Below, one piece after another: positions 1 to 6,552 of a stretch of 11,683 nucleotides of DNA. The notes beneath the pieces are model-generated. The model was not told the DNA's origin. It did not search any database and worked only from the letters and a program-made list of their open reading frames with translations. The translations under genes were made by a program, and so were the position numbers. This DNA is from an uncultured Veillonella sp. (lineage in GTDB: Bacteria; Bacillota; Negativicutes; Veillonellales; Veillonellaceae). The stretch spans positions 1 through 11,683 of the forward strand of contig CAKQBP010000024.1 of NCBI GenBank assembly GCA_934216375.1, in the 5' to 3' direction. The stretch's first letter is position 1. Each line of letters begins with the position of its first letter.

Positions 1-45
1 GCTCCATTCTTCTTGTATCTATTGAAAGGGGTGGGGCGAAGATGA
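1..45 (+). CDS. FecCD-family ABC permease, C-terminal end only (partial)
   Basis: The first 14 codons of the window read APFFLYLLKGVGRR and then TGA at 43-45. A terminal 'PFFxYLL' followed by a short basic tail is the usual ending of FecCD/BtuC-type permeases, which form the membrane channel of iron-siderophore, heme and cobalamin importers. The stop overlaps the start of the next gene in an ATGA arrangement (42-45), which is typical of translationally coupled permease-ATPase pairs. Only the tail is visible, so the family call rests on this short motif plus the neighbouring FecE-type ATPase. Confidence 0.7.
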   Translation, partial: APFFLYLLKGVGRR

Positions 46-830
46 GTGTGTTAATAGTCGATAATATAACGGTAGGCTATGGGAAACGATTGATACTGGA
101 GAATCAATCCATCGTTTTTGATAAACCGGAAATAATATCTATTATCGGTCCAAATGGTTCGGGAAAATCAACGTTTTTGAAAGCTTTGGCGCGGCTTATC
201 AAGATAAAACAAGGGTCTATATCGTTAGATGGAAAATCTTTACATTCGTGGAATACGAAGGAATTAGCGCGTTATATAGCTTTGTTACCGCAAATTACGA
301 CAGCCCCTGAAGGAATGTTAGTTGAGCAATTGGTTCGATCCGGACGAAATCCGTATGTATCGATTTTTAAGGAACTATCTGATGCGGATTTAGCTGCTGT
401 GGAGCAGGCGATGAAATGTACAGATGTATGGAAATATCGGTATCGTCACATAGGGGAACTATCCGGCGGTGAACGGCAACGCGTATGGCTTTCATTAAGT
501 TTGGCTCAAGAACCAAATATTTTACTCCTCGATGAACCGACTACTTATCTTGACAGTCGTCATCAAATTGAATTGATGGAACTGGTTAAACGGACACAGC
601 GGGAACGAAATATTATGGTCGTTATGGTGCTCCATGATTTGAATCTAGCTTTGCGCTATAGTGACCGCATTATTGCTATTAAAGAGGGAGCTATTGTAGG
701 TGATGGAACTTCGCATATGATGATGACCCCAGAGAATTTAGCAGAGTGGTTCGGTATTAAAGCGGATATTTTACAAAGCCCTCGCAGTGAAGAAACATGT
801 CCTATATGTGTACCCTATGGTCTTGCTTAA
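42..830 (+). CDS. FecE/FhuC-type ABC transporter ATP-binding protein (iron-siderophore/heme/cobalamin family)
   Basis: This 262-residue protein is the cytoplasmic ATPase of a binding-protein-dependent importer. All nucleotide-binding motifs are intact: Walker A GPNGSGKST (36-44), Q-loop Gln84, signature LSGGERQR (140-147), Walker B ILLLDEPT (160-167) and the switch His198 in 'VLHDLNLALRYSDR'. That last segment and the C-terminal 'WFGIKADIL' are characteristic of the FecE/FhuC/BtuD group (COG1120), which energises uptake of Fe(III)-siderophores, heme or cobalamin. The ATG overlaps the preceding permease stop, with a GGGGTGGGG SD just upstream inside that gene. The substrate cannot be read from the ATPase. 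The C-terminus holds a CPIC pair (residues 253-256) before 'VPYGLA'; a 'P-x-C/V-x-P' ending is common in this family, so the cysteines are not necessarily functional. Confidence 0.92.
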   Translation: MSVLIVDNITVGYGKRLILENQSIVFDKPEIISIIGPNGSGKSTFLKALARLIKIKQGSISLDGKSLHSWNTKELARYIALLPQITTAPEGMLVEQLVRSGRNPYVSIFKELSDADLAAVEQAMKCTDVWKYRYRHIGELSGGERQRVWLSLSLAQEPNILLLDEPTTYLDSRHQIELMELVKRTQRERNIMVVMVLHDLNLALRYSDRIIAIKEGAIVGDGTSHMMMTPENLAEWFGIKADILQSPRSEETCPICVPYGLA

Positions 831-856
831 ACAGAGAAGATTAGGTACCGTATAGC

Positions 857-878
857 CAGTTAATGATTAGCTGTTTTT
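857..878 (+). terminator. weak hairpin plus T5, possible terminator of the ABC importer operon
   Basis: CAGTTAA (857-863) pairs with TTAGCTG (867-873), with one G-T wobble and a 3-nt loop, and is followed by TTTTT (874-878). The stem is AT-rich and only 7 bp, so it may be leaky. It lies 27 nt after the ATPase stop. Confidence 0.4.
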
Positions 879-938
879 ACTGAGATGTACACAATAGTAA
901 AAAAAGTTATTGCGAAAATTGCATACTGTTTATACCTT

Positions 939-973
939 AAAGAGGCCCCACCTGTGGTGAGGGTCTCTTTATT
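939..973 (+). terminator. rho-independent terminator downstream of the ABC importer operon
   Basis: A 14-bp stem is formed by AAAGAGGCCCCACC (939-952) and 956-970, with loop TGT (953-955), one bulged A (960) and one G-T pair. It is followed by TTTATT. It is more stable than the hairpin at 857-878 and probably gives the main transcript end, although the U tract is interrupted. Confidence 0.75.
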
Positions 974-986
974 ATGGTAAAATATA

Positions 987-1050
987 TGGTATACCAAATG
1001 GTTGGGTGAAATTTTCACGAAATGATGTACAAGCATAAGTACATTATAGA
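987..1050 (+). promoter_or_regulatory. palindromes and -10-like box upstream of dedA, possible promoter/operator
   Basis: A perfect 10-bp palindrome TGGTATACCA (987-996) and an inverted repeat TGTAC-N8-GTACA (1026-1043) precede a -10-like TATAGA (1045-1050), about 33 nt before the GTG start of the DedA gene. No convincing -35 lies at 16-18 nt, so a regulated promoter with the repeat as an operator or activator site is possible. The assignment rests on position and symmetry only. Confidence 0.3.
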
Positions 1051-1082
1051 ACCCGGATGGGGATTTTTAATGAGGTAAAATA

Positions 1083-1670
1083 GTGGAATATATTATTTCG
1101 TTTATGGAAACATATGGCTATACGGCCATGTTTATTGCAATGGTTCTAGAAAATGCTAATGTACCTATTCCAAGTGAAATCGTACTTGGTTTTGCGGGGT
1201 ATTTGATAGCTCAAGGCATATTTGATATGCATACAACAATGGTGGTAGGTATCTTAGCAGGTATTGTTGGTTCTATAGTATCCTACTGGATGGGTGAGCA
1301 TGGTGGGCGCCCTTTATTATTGAAATATGGTAAATATATATTCTTTAATGAACATAAATTTGAACTGGCAGAAAAGATGTTTAATAAATATGGCGGTGTA
1401 GCTGTATTTTTTGGTCGACTTTTACCTGGTGTTCGTACCTTTATCTCCTTCCCTGCAGGAATGGCACGCTATCCCATGTGGCATTTCATCATCTGGACGG
1501 TACTCGGTACGATTCCTTGGACGATTTTGCTCGTTTACTTAGGCAAGGTACTTGGTGAAAATTGGCAAGACCTTATCGAGTACAATCATGAGTTCTTGAT
1601 TGTTATGATCGCTGTTTTTGTCATTATAGCTGTAGTACTGGGCTTTAGATACTATCGTAATCGTCGATAA
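1083..1670 (+). CDS. DedA/SNARE-associated (VTT-domain) family integral membrane protein
   Basis: This 195-residue polytopic inner-membrane protein has a family-typical length. Landmarks are 'ENANVPIPSE' (23-32), with the acidic residue and prolines of the first re-entrant hairpin; 'GGRPLLLKYGKY' (74-85); and the signature 'GRLLPGVRTFISFPAG' (111-126), whose Arg-x-x-Pro...Arg pattern is the DedA hallmark. A last hydrophobic segment (about 171-188) ends in a basic tail. Members of this family translocate lipid carriers: UptA recycles undecaprenyl phosphate and others move phosphatidylethanolamine; which lipid this one moves is inference. The start is GTG at 1083, with SD GAGGT (1072-1076) 6 nt upstream; no in-frame ATG with a better SD was seen. 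The next gene begins 10 nt after the stop, so the two are almost certainly co-transcribed. Confidence 0.92.
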   Translation: MEYIISFMETYGYTAMFIAMVLENANVPIPSEIVLGFAGYLIAQGIFDMHTTMVVGILAGIVGSIVSYWMGEHGGRPLLLKYGKYIFFNEHKFELAEKMFNKYGGVAVFFGRLLPGVRTFISFPAGMARYPMWHFIIWTVLGTIPWTILLVYLGKVLGENWQDLIEYNHEFLIVMIAVFVIIAVVLGFRYYRNRR

Positions 1671-1680
1671 GGAGGCCCTT

Positions 1681-3312
1681 ATGAAACTCTCTCGATTAAC
1701 ACCAGTCGTATTTATTGTGTGGCTAGTGTTTTATATGTTTGGCAATAATATGTTGCCTGTTACAGATCCCGTTGAATCTAATTATGCGTTAACGGCAAAG
1801 GAAATGGTTCTTTCCGGTGATTGGCTATCTCCGCAGATTTATGGTACTTATTGGTACGATAAACCAATTATGATTTATTGGCTCATTGCTCTTGGCTTTA
1901 AAATTTTTGGAATTGCTGATTGGGTGGTGCGCCTACCGAGTGCTATTTTTGGTGCTTTGTCGGTGGCGACCATGTATCAATCTACGCGTACCATGAGCGG
2001 TAAGTGGGCACTTGGTCTCATTGGGGCATCCGTTCTAGGCACATCTCTCATGTTCTGGACCGTAGCACATGGCGTTATTACGGATATGGTGCTCCTTTAT
2101 ACGACGTTGATGGTCATGATTTACTCCTACAAGGGACTGGTGGAACAGAAACCGTATGCTATGATTGTGGCCTATGTATTCGCTGCGTTAGGCGTACTCA
2201 CTAAAGGTCCTGTAGCGATTGTATTGCCTGGTATGATTCTGCTTGTTTTTGCAGGTATTAATCGTTCTTGGTCTATGGTGAAAGCCATCTTCGATTGGCG
2301 TGGCATTTTAGCTTTTTGTGTAGTTTGTTTGCCGTGGTATGTGTACATGTACAGCGTTCATGGTCAAGACTTTATTAATGGCTTCTTAGGACTTCACAAT
2401 GTAACGCGTGCTACTCAATCGGAACATCCAGAAGATAATGTATGGTGGTATTATCTCGCTATCTTCCTTGGTGCTTCTCTGCCGTGGACGGGTGCTGTTA
2501 TTTACGGTATAATCGATGGTTTTAAACAACGTCATACAGGGTTTATCTATAATATGACTTGGGGTGTTGGAATTGTGCTATTCTACACCTTGATGGCAAC
2601 AAAATACCCTCTATATACCTTTGTTAGCTTAGTCCCATTTAGTGCTATCGGTGCTTTGGGCGTTATGAAGCTTATTCGCAAAGGCAAATCTAGAGCCTTA
2701 AAATGGATTATTATGGGGCCGACGTTACTTTTGTGGATTGCTTATGTAGCAGGTTCTTTCTTCGCACCATGGGGTTTTTATTGTTTGCTCTATGTCGTGG
2801 TTGCTATGGCAATATTGGCTATGTTCTATACATGGTATACGAAACGAGGATATCGTTTAGTTACAATTATTGTCCTTGGTACGATGGTTATATCTTCTAT
2901 AGTTGTTATGGAAGGTTTAGAGCCATTCGTTAAGCAACGTAGTAATATTGATGTTGTTCCAGTAGTGGATTCCTATGAAGGGAATGTCTATTACTATAAC
3001 GGCTATAGTACGGCTGTTGTGTATTATACGGGCCATAAGGTTATCAAGATTAATGGTGATGAAAGTCGCTGGGATGATCGAGATAAATTAAAAAAACGTA
3101 GCGCTGAATGGCAGAAGAAATATCTTATGGAACAAGTAAGTGAAGAGGAATTTAACAAGATTATCGAATCTGGTAAGCCACTTATGTTAATCGTTCCTAA
3201 AGGGGAAATTAAGCATTTCCGTCAGTCCTCCATTTATCCACATGTATCTGAGTTTAGTGAAGCGGGTACATCAGAAGTTTACATATTAAATAAAAAGACT
3301 CTATTCAAATAA
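1681..3312 (+). CDS. ArnT/PMT-like (GT39/GT83 superfamily) membrane glycosyltransferase
   Basis: This 543-residue protein has about a dozen hydrophobic segments up to residue 410 and a soluble C-terminal part (about 411-543). The first extracytoplasmic loop carries 'DPVESNYALTAKEMVLSGDW' (29-48), with the Asp29 and Glu32 expected of GT-C enzymes, then 'YWYDKPIMIYWL' (57-68). Other family features are 'HGVITD' (130-135), 'LTKGP' (173-177), 'HNVTRATQSEH' (239-249) ahead of 'WWYYLAIFLGASLPW' and 'KYPLYTFVSLVPF' (308-320). Relatives transfer a sugar from undecaprenyl phosphate to lipid A, protein or glycan on the outer face of the inner membrane. The true donor and acceptor here are unknown. The SD GGAGG (1671-1675) starts immediately after the dedA stop, 5 nt from the ATG. 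Pairing with DedA fits a shared need for undecaprenyl phosphate turnover. Confidence 0.88.
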   Translation: MKLSRLTPVVFIVWLVFYMFGNNMLPVTDPVESNYALTAKEMVLSGDWLSPQIYGTYWYDKPIMIYWLIALGFKIFGIADWVVRLPSAIFGALSVATMYQSTRTMSGKWALGLIGASVLGTSLMFWTVAHGVITDMVLLYTTLMVMIYSYKGLVEQKPYAMIVAYVFAALGVLTKGPVAIVLPGMILLVFAGINRSWSMVKAIFDWRGILAFCVVCLPWYVYMYSVHGQDFINGFLGLHNVTRATQSEHPEDNVWWYYLAIFLGASLPWTGAVIYGIIDGFKQRHTGFIYNMTWGVGIVLFYTLMATKYPLYTFVSLVPFSAIGALGVMKLIRKGKSRALKWIIMGPTLLLWIAYVAGSFFAPWGFYCLLYVVVAMAILAMFYTWYTKRGYRLVTIIVLGTMVISSIVVMEGLEPFVKQRSNIDVVPVVDSYEGNVYYYNGYSTAVVYYTGHKVIKINGDESRWDDRDKLKKRSAEWQKKYLMEQVSEEEFNKIIESGKPLMLIVPKGEIKHFRQSSIYPHVSEFSEAGTSEVYILNKKTLFK

Positions 3313-3339
3313 TTGTGAAAACTTAATAAACATTAAAAG

Positions 3340-3372
3340 CAGGTAGTATTCAACGGATGCTACCTGTTTTTT
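3340..3372 (+). terminator. rho-independent terminator of the dedA-glycosyltransferase unit
   Basis: CAGGTAGTATT (3340-3350) pairs with GATGCTACCTG (3356-3366), 11 bp including two G-T wobbles, with loop CAACG. An uninterrupted T6 (3367-3372) follows. It begins 28 nt after the glycosyltransferase stop. Confidence 0.92.
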
Positions 3373-3426
3373 GTTATGTTTGTCATTCTTAGTTAAATGC
3401 TTGTTTAAAGAGAATATGATTCTGTG

Positions 3427-3507
3427 CATATTGATATTTTTCGTACATAAATAATAATACCTACAATATTAATATGATTTATTGACATAATTAATACATA
3501 TTGATAT
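3427..3507 (+). repeat. 11-bp direct repeat CATATTGATAT, second copy overlapping the promoter
   Basis: CATATTGATAT occurs at 3427-3437 and again at 3497-3507, exactly 70 bp apart. The second copy covers the 3' part of the spacer and the first bases of the -10 box of the importer promoter. Placement suggests a regulator binding site, but the sequence is AT-rich and chance recurrence is possible. The rest of 3373-3481 shows no gene. Confidence 0.35.
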
Positions 3508-3510
3508 AGT
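3482..3510 (+). promoter_or_regulatory. consensus sigma-70-type promoter for the importer cassette
   Basis: A perfect -35 TTGACA (3482-3487) is separated by 17 nt from -10 TATAGT (3505-3510). The expected transcript start is near 3517, which leaves a leader of about 118 nt before the binding-protein gene. Confidence 0.8.
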
Positions 3511-3573
3511 AGGTTATATTAAGTTTAAAAGACGAGGTGTTCTAAAGCCTGATTTCATCTAAGGTTTAGAAAA

Positions 3574-3629
3574 ATGCGAAAAAGTGACATGAGTCATAAA
3601 CGCCCCTTGTTGTGAGGTAGAAAGAGGGG
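3574..3629 (+). promoter_or_regulatory. possible leader peptide and SD-masking hairpin ahead of the importer binding protein
   Basis: CCCCTT (3603-3608) can pair with GAGGGG (3624-3629), which is the SD of the binding-protein gene, leaving a 15-nt loop. A small ORF, ATG 3574 to TGA 3613-3615, encodes MRKSDMSHKRPLL; AAGG lies 9 nt before its ATG. Its last codons run through the left arm of the hairpin, so a ribosome on it would melt the structure and expose the SD. A further stem-loop, CTAAAGCC (3542-3549) with GGTTTAG (3563-3569), lies upstream. The leader does not match a riboswitch class I recognise. Confidence 0.3.
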
Positions 3630-3634
3630 ACATT

Positions 3635-4588
3635 ATGAAGAAAACTTGGTATCTAATCATGGCTATCGTGCTGTTGATAGTAAGTGGGTTGGCGTATGGA
3701 TATTATGAACACAGTAATCCGAAGACCGACCGAGAATTAAAAACTGTACGTGTTGCGTATTTACCGATTACTCATGCGCTGCCCGTATTTGCTACGAAGG
3801 AACTGGAGACGGCGGATGGTCCTGTCCATGTAGAGCTTGTTAAATATGGTTCCTGGCCGGAACTCATGGATGCGCTTAACACCGGTAAAGTAGACGCTGC
3901 AGCCGTTCTCGTTGAACTGGGCGTAAAGGCTCGTGAACAGGGGATTGATGTGCGTGCAGCGGCATTAGGTCATACGGAAGGCAACATTATCGTCGTAAAT
4001 AACGACATTAATTCTGTACAGGATCTGAAAGGCAAATCCTTTGCCATCCCTCATAAGCAATCTACACAAAAGATTCTCGTAGACCTCATGCTTGAACGAG
4101 CAGGTCTTAGCGAGAAGGATGTACAGATAGTGGAGATGAGTCCTCCTGAAATGCCGTCCGCATTATCGGTCGGTCAAATCGCTGGGTATAGTGTGGCTGA
4201 GCCTTTCGGTTCTCTTGCCATAGAAATGGGTACGGGAAAGGTCTTTGAAGACCCTGATCACTTATGGCATGACAATATCTGCTGCGCCCTCGTGTTCAAC
4301 GGTCAATTCGTTGATGAACACCACGACTTGGCGAAGGCTTTCACAAAAGCCTATCTCGATGCAGGTACATATTTAGATGAGCATCCGGAGGCGCAAAAGG
4401 AGATTGCCTTGAAATATATGAAGTTTAAGGATCCTGTCATCGAGCGTTCCTTGCAAGTAATTGTGTTTGGAGATTTGGCTCTCACCGAGGATCGTTATAA
4501 TGCGCTCGTACATCATATGACTCATGTCGATCTGATAAAAAAGGTGCCGAGTTATTCGGAGTTTGTAGATATATCGCTGTTGCCATAG
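3635..4588 (+). CDS. NitT/TauT/SsuA-type ABC transporter substrate-binding protein (COG0715-like)
   Basis: This 317-residue protein is the solute receptor of the three-gene importer. Residues 4-22 form a hydrophobic signal sequence. The first 36 residues contain no Cys, so it is not a lipoprotein; it is either cleaved near 'GLAYG' or stays anchored. The mature part begins with 'VRVAYLPITHALPVFATKE' (38-56), the typical first strand and ligand loop, followed by 'LMDALNTGKVDAAAV' (77-91), 'DLKGKSFAIP' (130-139) and 'GYSVAEPFG' (184-192), in the periplasmic-binding-protein order of the nitrate/taurine/alkanesulfonate group. 'LWHDNICCAL' (210-219), with a Cys pair, resembles the C-terminal lobe of NrtA/CmpA-like proteins. 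The substrate is not determinable: sulfonate, taurine, nitrate, bicarbonate or pyrimidine ligands are all known in this superfamily and no pathway gene is adjacent. The SD AGAGGGG ends about 5 nt before the ATG. The gene is richer in G+C than the flanking intergenic DNA. Confidence 0.88.
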   Translation: MKKTWYLIMAIVLLIVSGLAYGYYEHSNPKTDRELKTVRVAYLPITHALPVFATKELETADGPVHVELVKYGSWPELMDALNTGKVDAAAVLVELGVKAREQGIDVRAAALGHTEGNIIVVNNDINSVQDLKGKSFAIPHKQSTQKILVDLMLERAGLSEKDVQIVEMSPPEMPSALSVGQIAGYSVAEPFGSLAIEMGTGKVFEDPDHLWHDNICCALVFNGQFVDEHHDLAKAFTKAYLDAGTYLDEHPEAQKEIALKYMKFKDPVIERSLQVIVFGDLALTEDRYNALVHHMTHVDLIKKVPSYSEFVDISLLP

Positions 4589-4598
4589 GGGGTAGACC

Positions 4599-5351
4599 AT
4601 GAAGAAATACACATATGTGCCGGGCGCGTTCATCGCGGTCTGGCTGATTTGGGAGCTGGTTGTCCGCATCGGCGGATTTAACGAGGCCTTGTTGCCAACG
4701 CCGTACAAGGTGTTGCTCGGGTTCGGAGAACTTATCGGGGACGGCGTATTGTTCAAGGATATTGCAGACAGTTTGGTGCGCTTTTTTATCGGCTATATCA
4801 TTTCCGTCGTAGCTGGTGTGTTTTTAGGCCTTATTTTAGGTTGGTATAAGGGCATTTGGAACTATATTAATCCCATCGTTCAGGTGATTCGTCCTATTTC
4901 ACCGGTGGCATGGTTGCCGTTTATCGTTCTGTTCTTCGGTATCGGTCAAGCGCCTGCCATCGTTATCATCTTTATCGCGGCGTTTTTCCCGGTTTTATTG
5001 TCCACGGTGTCGGCGATTCAGAATATTGATCCCGTATACATCAAAGTGGCTCGAAATTTTGGTATCAAGCAGCCGGAATTGTTATTTAAAATTGTATTAC
5101 CTGCCGTGTTTCCCGGTATTGCATCAGGACTTCACATCGCGCTCGGTACGGCGTGGATATTCCTGGTGACGGGGGAAATGGTAGGCTCCCAGACGGGTCT
5201 TGGATTCCTCATCATCGATATGCGGAACAATTTGCGCAACGACCTTTTGATGGTGGCGATTCTGACAATCGGCTTTGTGGGACTTTTGCTCGATTGGGGT
5301 GTGTCCCTCATCGAAAAATGGATTTATAGACGTTGGGGCATTGAGAAATAG
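4599..5351 (+). CDS. SsuC/TauC/NrtB-type ABC transporter permease
   Basis: This 250-residue inner-membrane permease has about six hydrophobic segments. 'RPISPVAWLPFIVLFFGIG' (98-116) is the signature of sulfonate/nitrate/taurine permeases. The cytoplasmic EAA-type loop 'ARNFGIKQPELLFKIVLPAV' (151-170) is where the ATPase docks; 'TGLGFLI' (199-205) is also typical. Its length equals the family norm and it looks intact. It begins 10 nt after the binding-protein stop, with SD GGGGGT in the gap, and is followed 11 nt later by the ATPase, so the three form one operon. It would form a homodimeric channel. Confidence 0.93.
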   Translation: MKKYTYVPGAFIAVWLIWELVVRIGGFNEALLPTPYKVLLGFGELIGDGVLFKDIADSLVRFFIGYIISVVAGVFLGLILGWYKGIWNYINPIVQVIRPISPVAWLPFIVLFFGIGQAPAIVIIFIAAFFPVLLSTVSAIQNIDPVYIKVARNFGIKQPELLFKIVLPAVFPGIASGLHIALGTAWIFLVTGEMVGSQTGLGFLIIDMRNNLRNDLLMVAILTIGFVGLLLDWGVSLIEKWIYRRWGIEK

Positions 5352-5362
5352 GAGGTGGACGC

Positions 5363-6136
5363 ATGGGTTACATTTCGGTGCGCAATGCACACAAGGAATT
5401 TATGAAAGATGGAGAACCGCTCACCATCCTTGAAGATATTAATCTGGATATTGAACGAGGCGAATTTATTTGCCTTTTAGGTCCATCCGGGTCCGGTAAA
5501 AGTACGCTTTTAAATGCTATGGCAGGCTTTGAGCTCGTTACATCGGGCTCTGTTACTATTGACGGTGCAGAGGTGAAGGCACCCCAACTGCGGTATGTAA
5601 CGGTTTTTCAGAATTACGGACTGTTACCGTGGCGAACGGTGGAAAGCAATATTGAACTGGGCCTTGAAAGCAAGAATGTACCGAAGGAAGAGCGACCTGC
5701 TATCATCGATAAATACGTGAAAATGGTGGGGCTCGATCATGCTCGGAATCGCTATCCGGCGGAGTTGTCCGGCGGGATGCAGCAACGTGTTTCCATTGCG
5801 CGGGCGCTAGCGGTCGATCCGGATATTATCTTCATGGATGAGCCGCTAGGGGCCCTCGACGCGTTGACACGCATTAATTTACAGGACGAAATCTCCCGCA
5901 TTTGCCGTGAAGAGGGTAAAACGGTTGTATTTGTTACGCATGATATCGAAGAGGCGGTAGTCCTTGCGGATCGCGTCGTAGTGCTCGCCGCTAATCCGGG
6001 ACGGGTGCAAACGATCATCCCCGTCAATCTCATCGATAGGACGGACCGGACCTCCGCATCCTTCGTCAATATTCGAAATCACATATTTGAACAATTCCAA
6101 CTCGCCAAAGAAGACAAAATCGAGTTTTATATATAA
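5363..6136 (+). CDS. SsuB/TauB/NrtD-type ABC transporter ATP-binding protein
   Basis: This 257-residue ATPase completes the importer. Motifs: Walker A GPSGSGKST (40-48), Q-loop in 'VFQNYGLLPWRTV' (Gln83), signature LSGGMQQR (135-142), Walker B IIFMDEP (155-161), D-loop 'LGALD' and switch His193 in 'VTHDIEEAVVLADRV'. 'LLPWRTVESNI' and 'THDIEEAV' are the specific flavour of the nitrate/sulfonate/taurine ATPases. An excellent GGAGGTGG SD precedes the ATG. No extra regulatory domain follows the ATPase fold, unlike NrtC. It is the last gene of the operon; the large hairpin at 6176-6288 follows 40 nt downstream. Confidence 0.94.
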   Translation: MGYISVRNAHKEFMKDGEPLTILEDINLDIERGEFICLLGPSGSGKSTLLNAMAGFELVTSGSVTIDGAEVKAPQLRYVTVFQNYGLLPWRTVESNIELGLESKNVPKEERPAIIDKYVKMVGLDHARNRYPAELSGGMQQRVSIARALAVDPDIIFMDEPLGALDALTRINLQDEISRICREEGKTVVFVTHDIEEAVVLADRVVVLAANPGRVQTIIPVNLIDRTDRTSASFVNIRNHIFEQFQLAKEDKIEFYI

Positions 6137-6175
6137 ATGTGATATTGTATATATTAGTAGCAATAGAAGTCTAAC

Positions 6176-6288
6176 AAAAACTGTAGTTTCAAAGATAGTA
6201 GGATCGTTCATTACCATCAAGGCTGTTACATGAGGCCTGTCGTTTTGATGGTAGAGAATCTAAAGTCGCTTTGAAATTACAGTTTTTT
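6176..6288 (+). repeat. nested long hairpin with 19-bp inverted arms; terminator and possible miniature element
   Basis: The left arm 6176-6194 (AAAAACTGTAGTTTCAAAG) pairs with the right arm 6269-6287 over all 19 positions, with a single G-T pair (6186/6277). Inside is a second perfect 9-bp stem, TACCATCAA (6212-6220) with TTGATGGTA (6245-6253), enclosing a GGC/GCC mini-stem (6221-6223/6235-6237). The right arm runs into T6 (6283-6288), and the left arm starts with A5, so both strands end in a U run. The simplest role is a bidirectional terminator for the importer operon. The symmetric arms around a 74-bp core also resemble a MITE or an intergenic repeat unit. No clear target-site duplication is seen. 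Confidence 0.7.
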
Positions 6289-6348
6289 ATATTTTGTTGC
6301 ATGTGGATATTTTGAATATTAATTTCGCATCAAACTTTCAGAAATGGA

Positions 6349-6357
6349 TGCTATTAT
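6349..6357 (+). promoter_or_regulatory. extended -10 candidate, upstream of the UDG-like gene
   Basis: TGCTATTAT (6349-6357) fits TGn plus a -10 box. No -35 is visible. If used, it would give a leader of about 190 nt. It is one of several candidates in this AT-rich interval. Confidence 0.25.
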
Positions 6358-6390
6358 AATATAGTAACGGCATACATTTTATGTAGTGCG

Positions 6391-6504
6391 TGATTATCAG
6401 ATATATTATCATATATCATGATTGGATATCGTAATATATGGATTGTATTATTATGGGCTTTAGTGTATAAATACAGTATATAAAGGATTGATAATCATGA
6501 TATA
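6391..6504 (+). repeat. inverted repeats upstream of the UDG-like gene, possible operator
   Basis: TATATCATGATT (6412-6423) and its exact complement AATCATGATATA (6493-6504) flank candidate promoters. TGATTATCA (6391-6399) and TGATAATCA (6489-6497) are a second complementary pair. The right-hand block TGATAAT-C-ATGATAT matches the left half of the Fur 7-1-7 model exactly and the right half partly. The region is very AT-rich, so symmetry alone is weak evidence. Apart from these elements and the hairpin at 6176-6288, the 6137-6552 interval contains no gene I can see. Confidence 0.35.
6422..6451 (+). promoter_or_regulatory. candidate promoter for the UDG-like/DUF805 unit
   Basis: TTGGAT (6422-6427), N18, TATTAT (6446-6451). 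The -35 box overlaps the left arm of the 12-bp inverted repeat. A second candidate, TTGATA (6488-6493), N17, TATTTA (6511-6516), overlaps the right arm, so one protein bound at both arms could control both. Which one is used cannot be decided from sequence. Confidence 0.35.
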
Positions 6505-6552
6505 CAGCATTATTTATTATATGGTTCGGTAGTATAAATTGGGGGAGAGCCT

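Noticed and set aside
761..830. CPIC at the ABC ATPase C-terminus as a redox or metal site
   Set aside because: The position corresponds to a variable tail of FecE-type ATPases and no second ligand pair is present.
3517..3634. Known riboswitch (TPP, SAM, cobalamin) in the importer leader
   Set aside because: The leader is short and shows none of the conserved cores of those classes.
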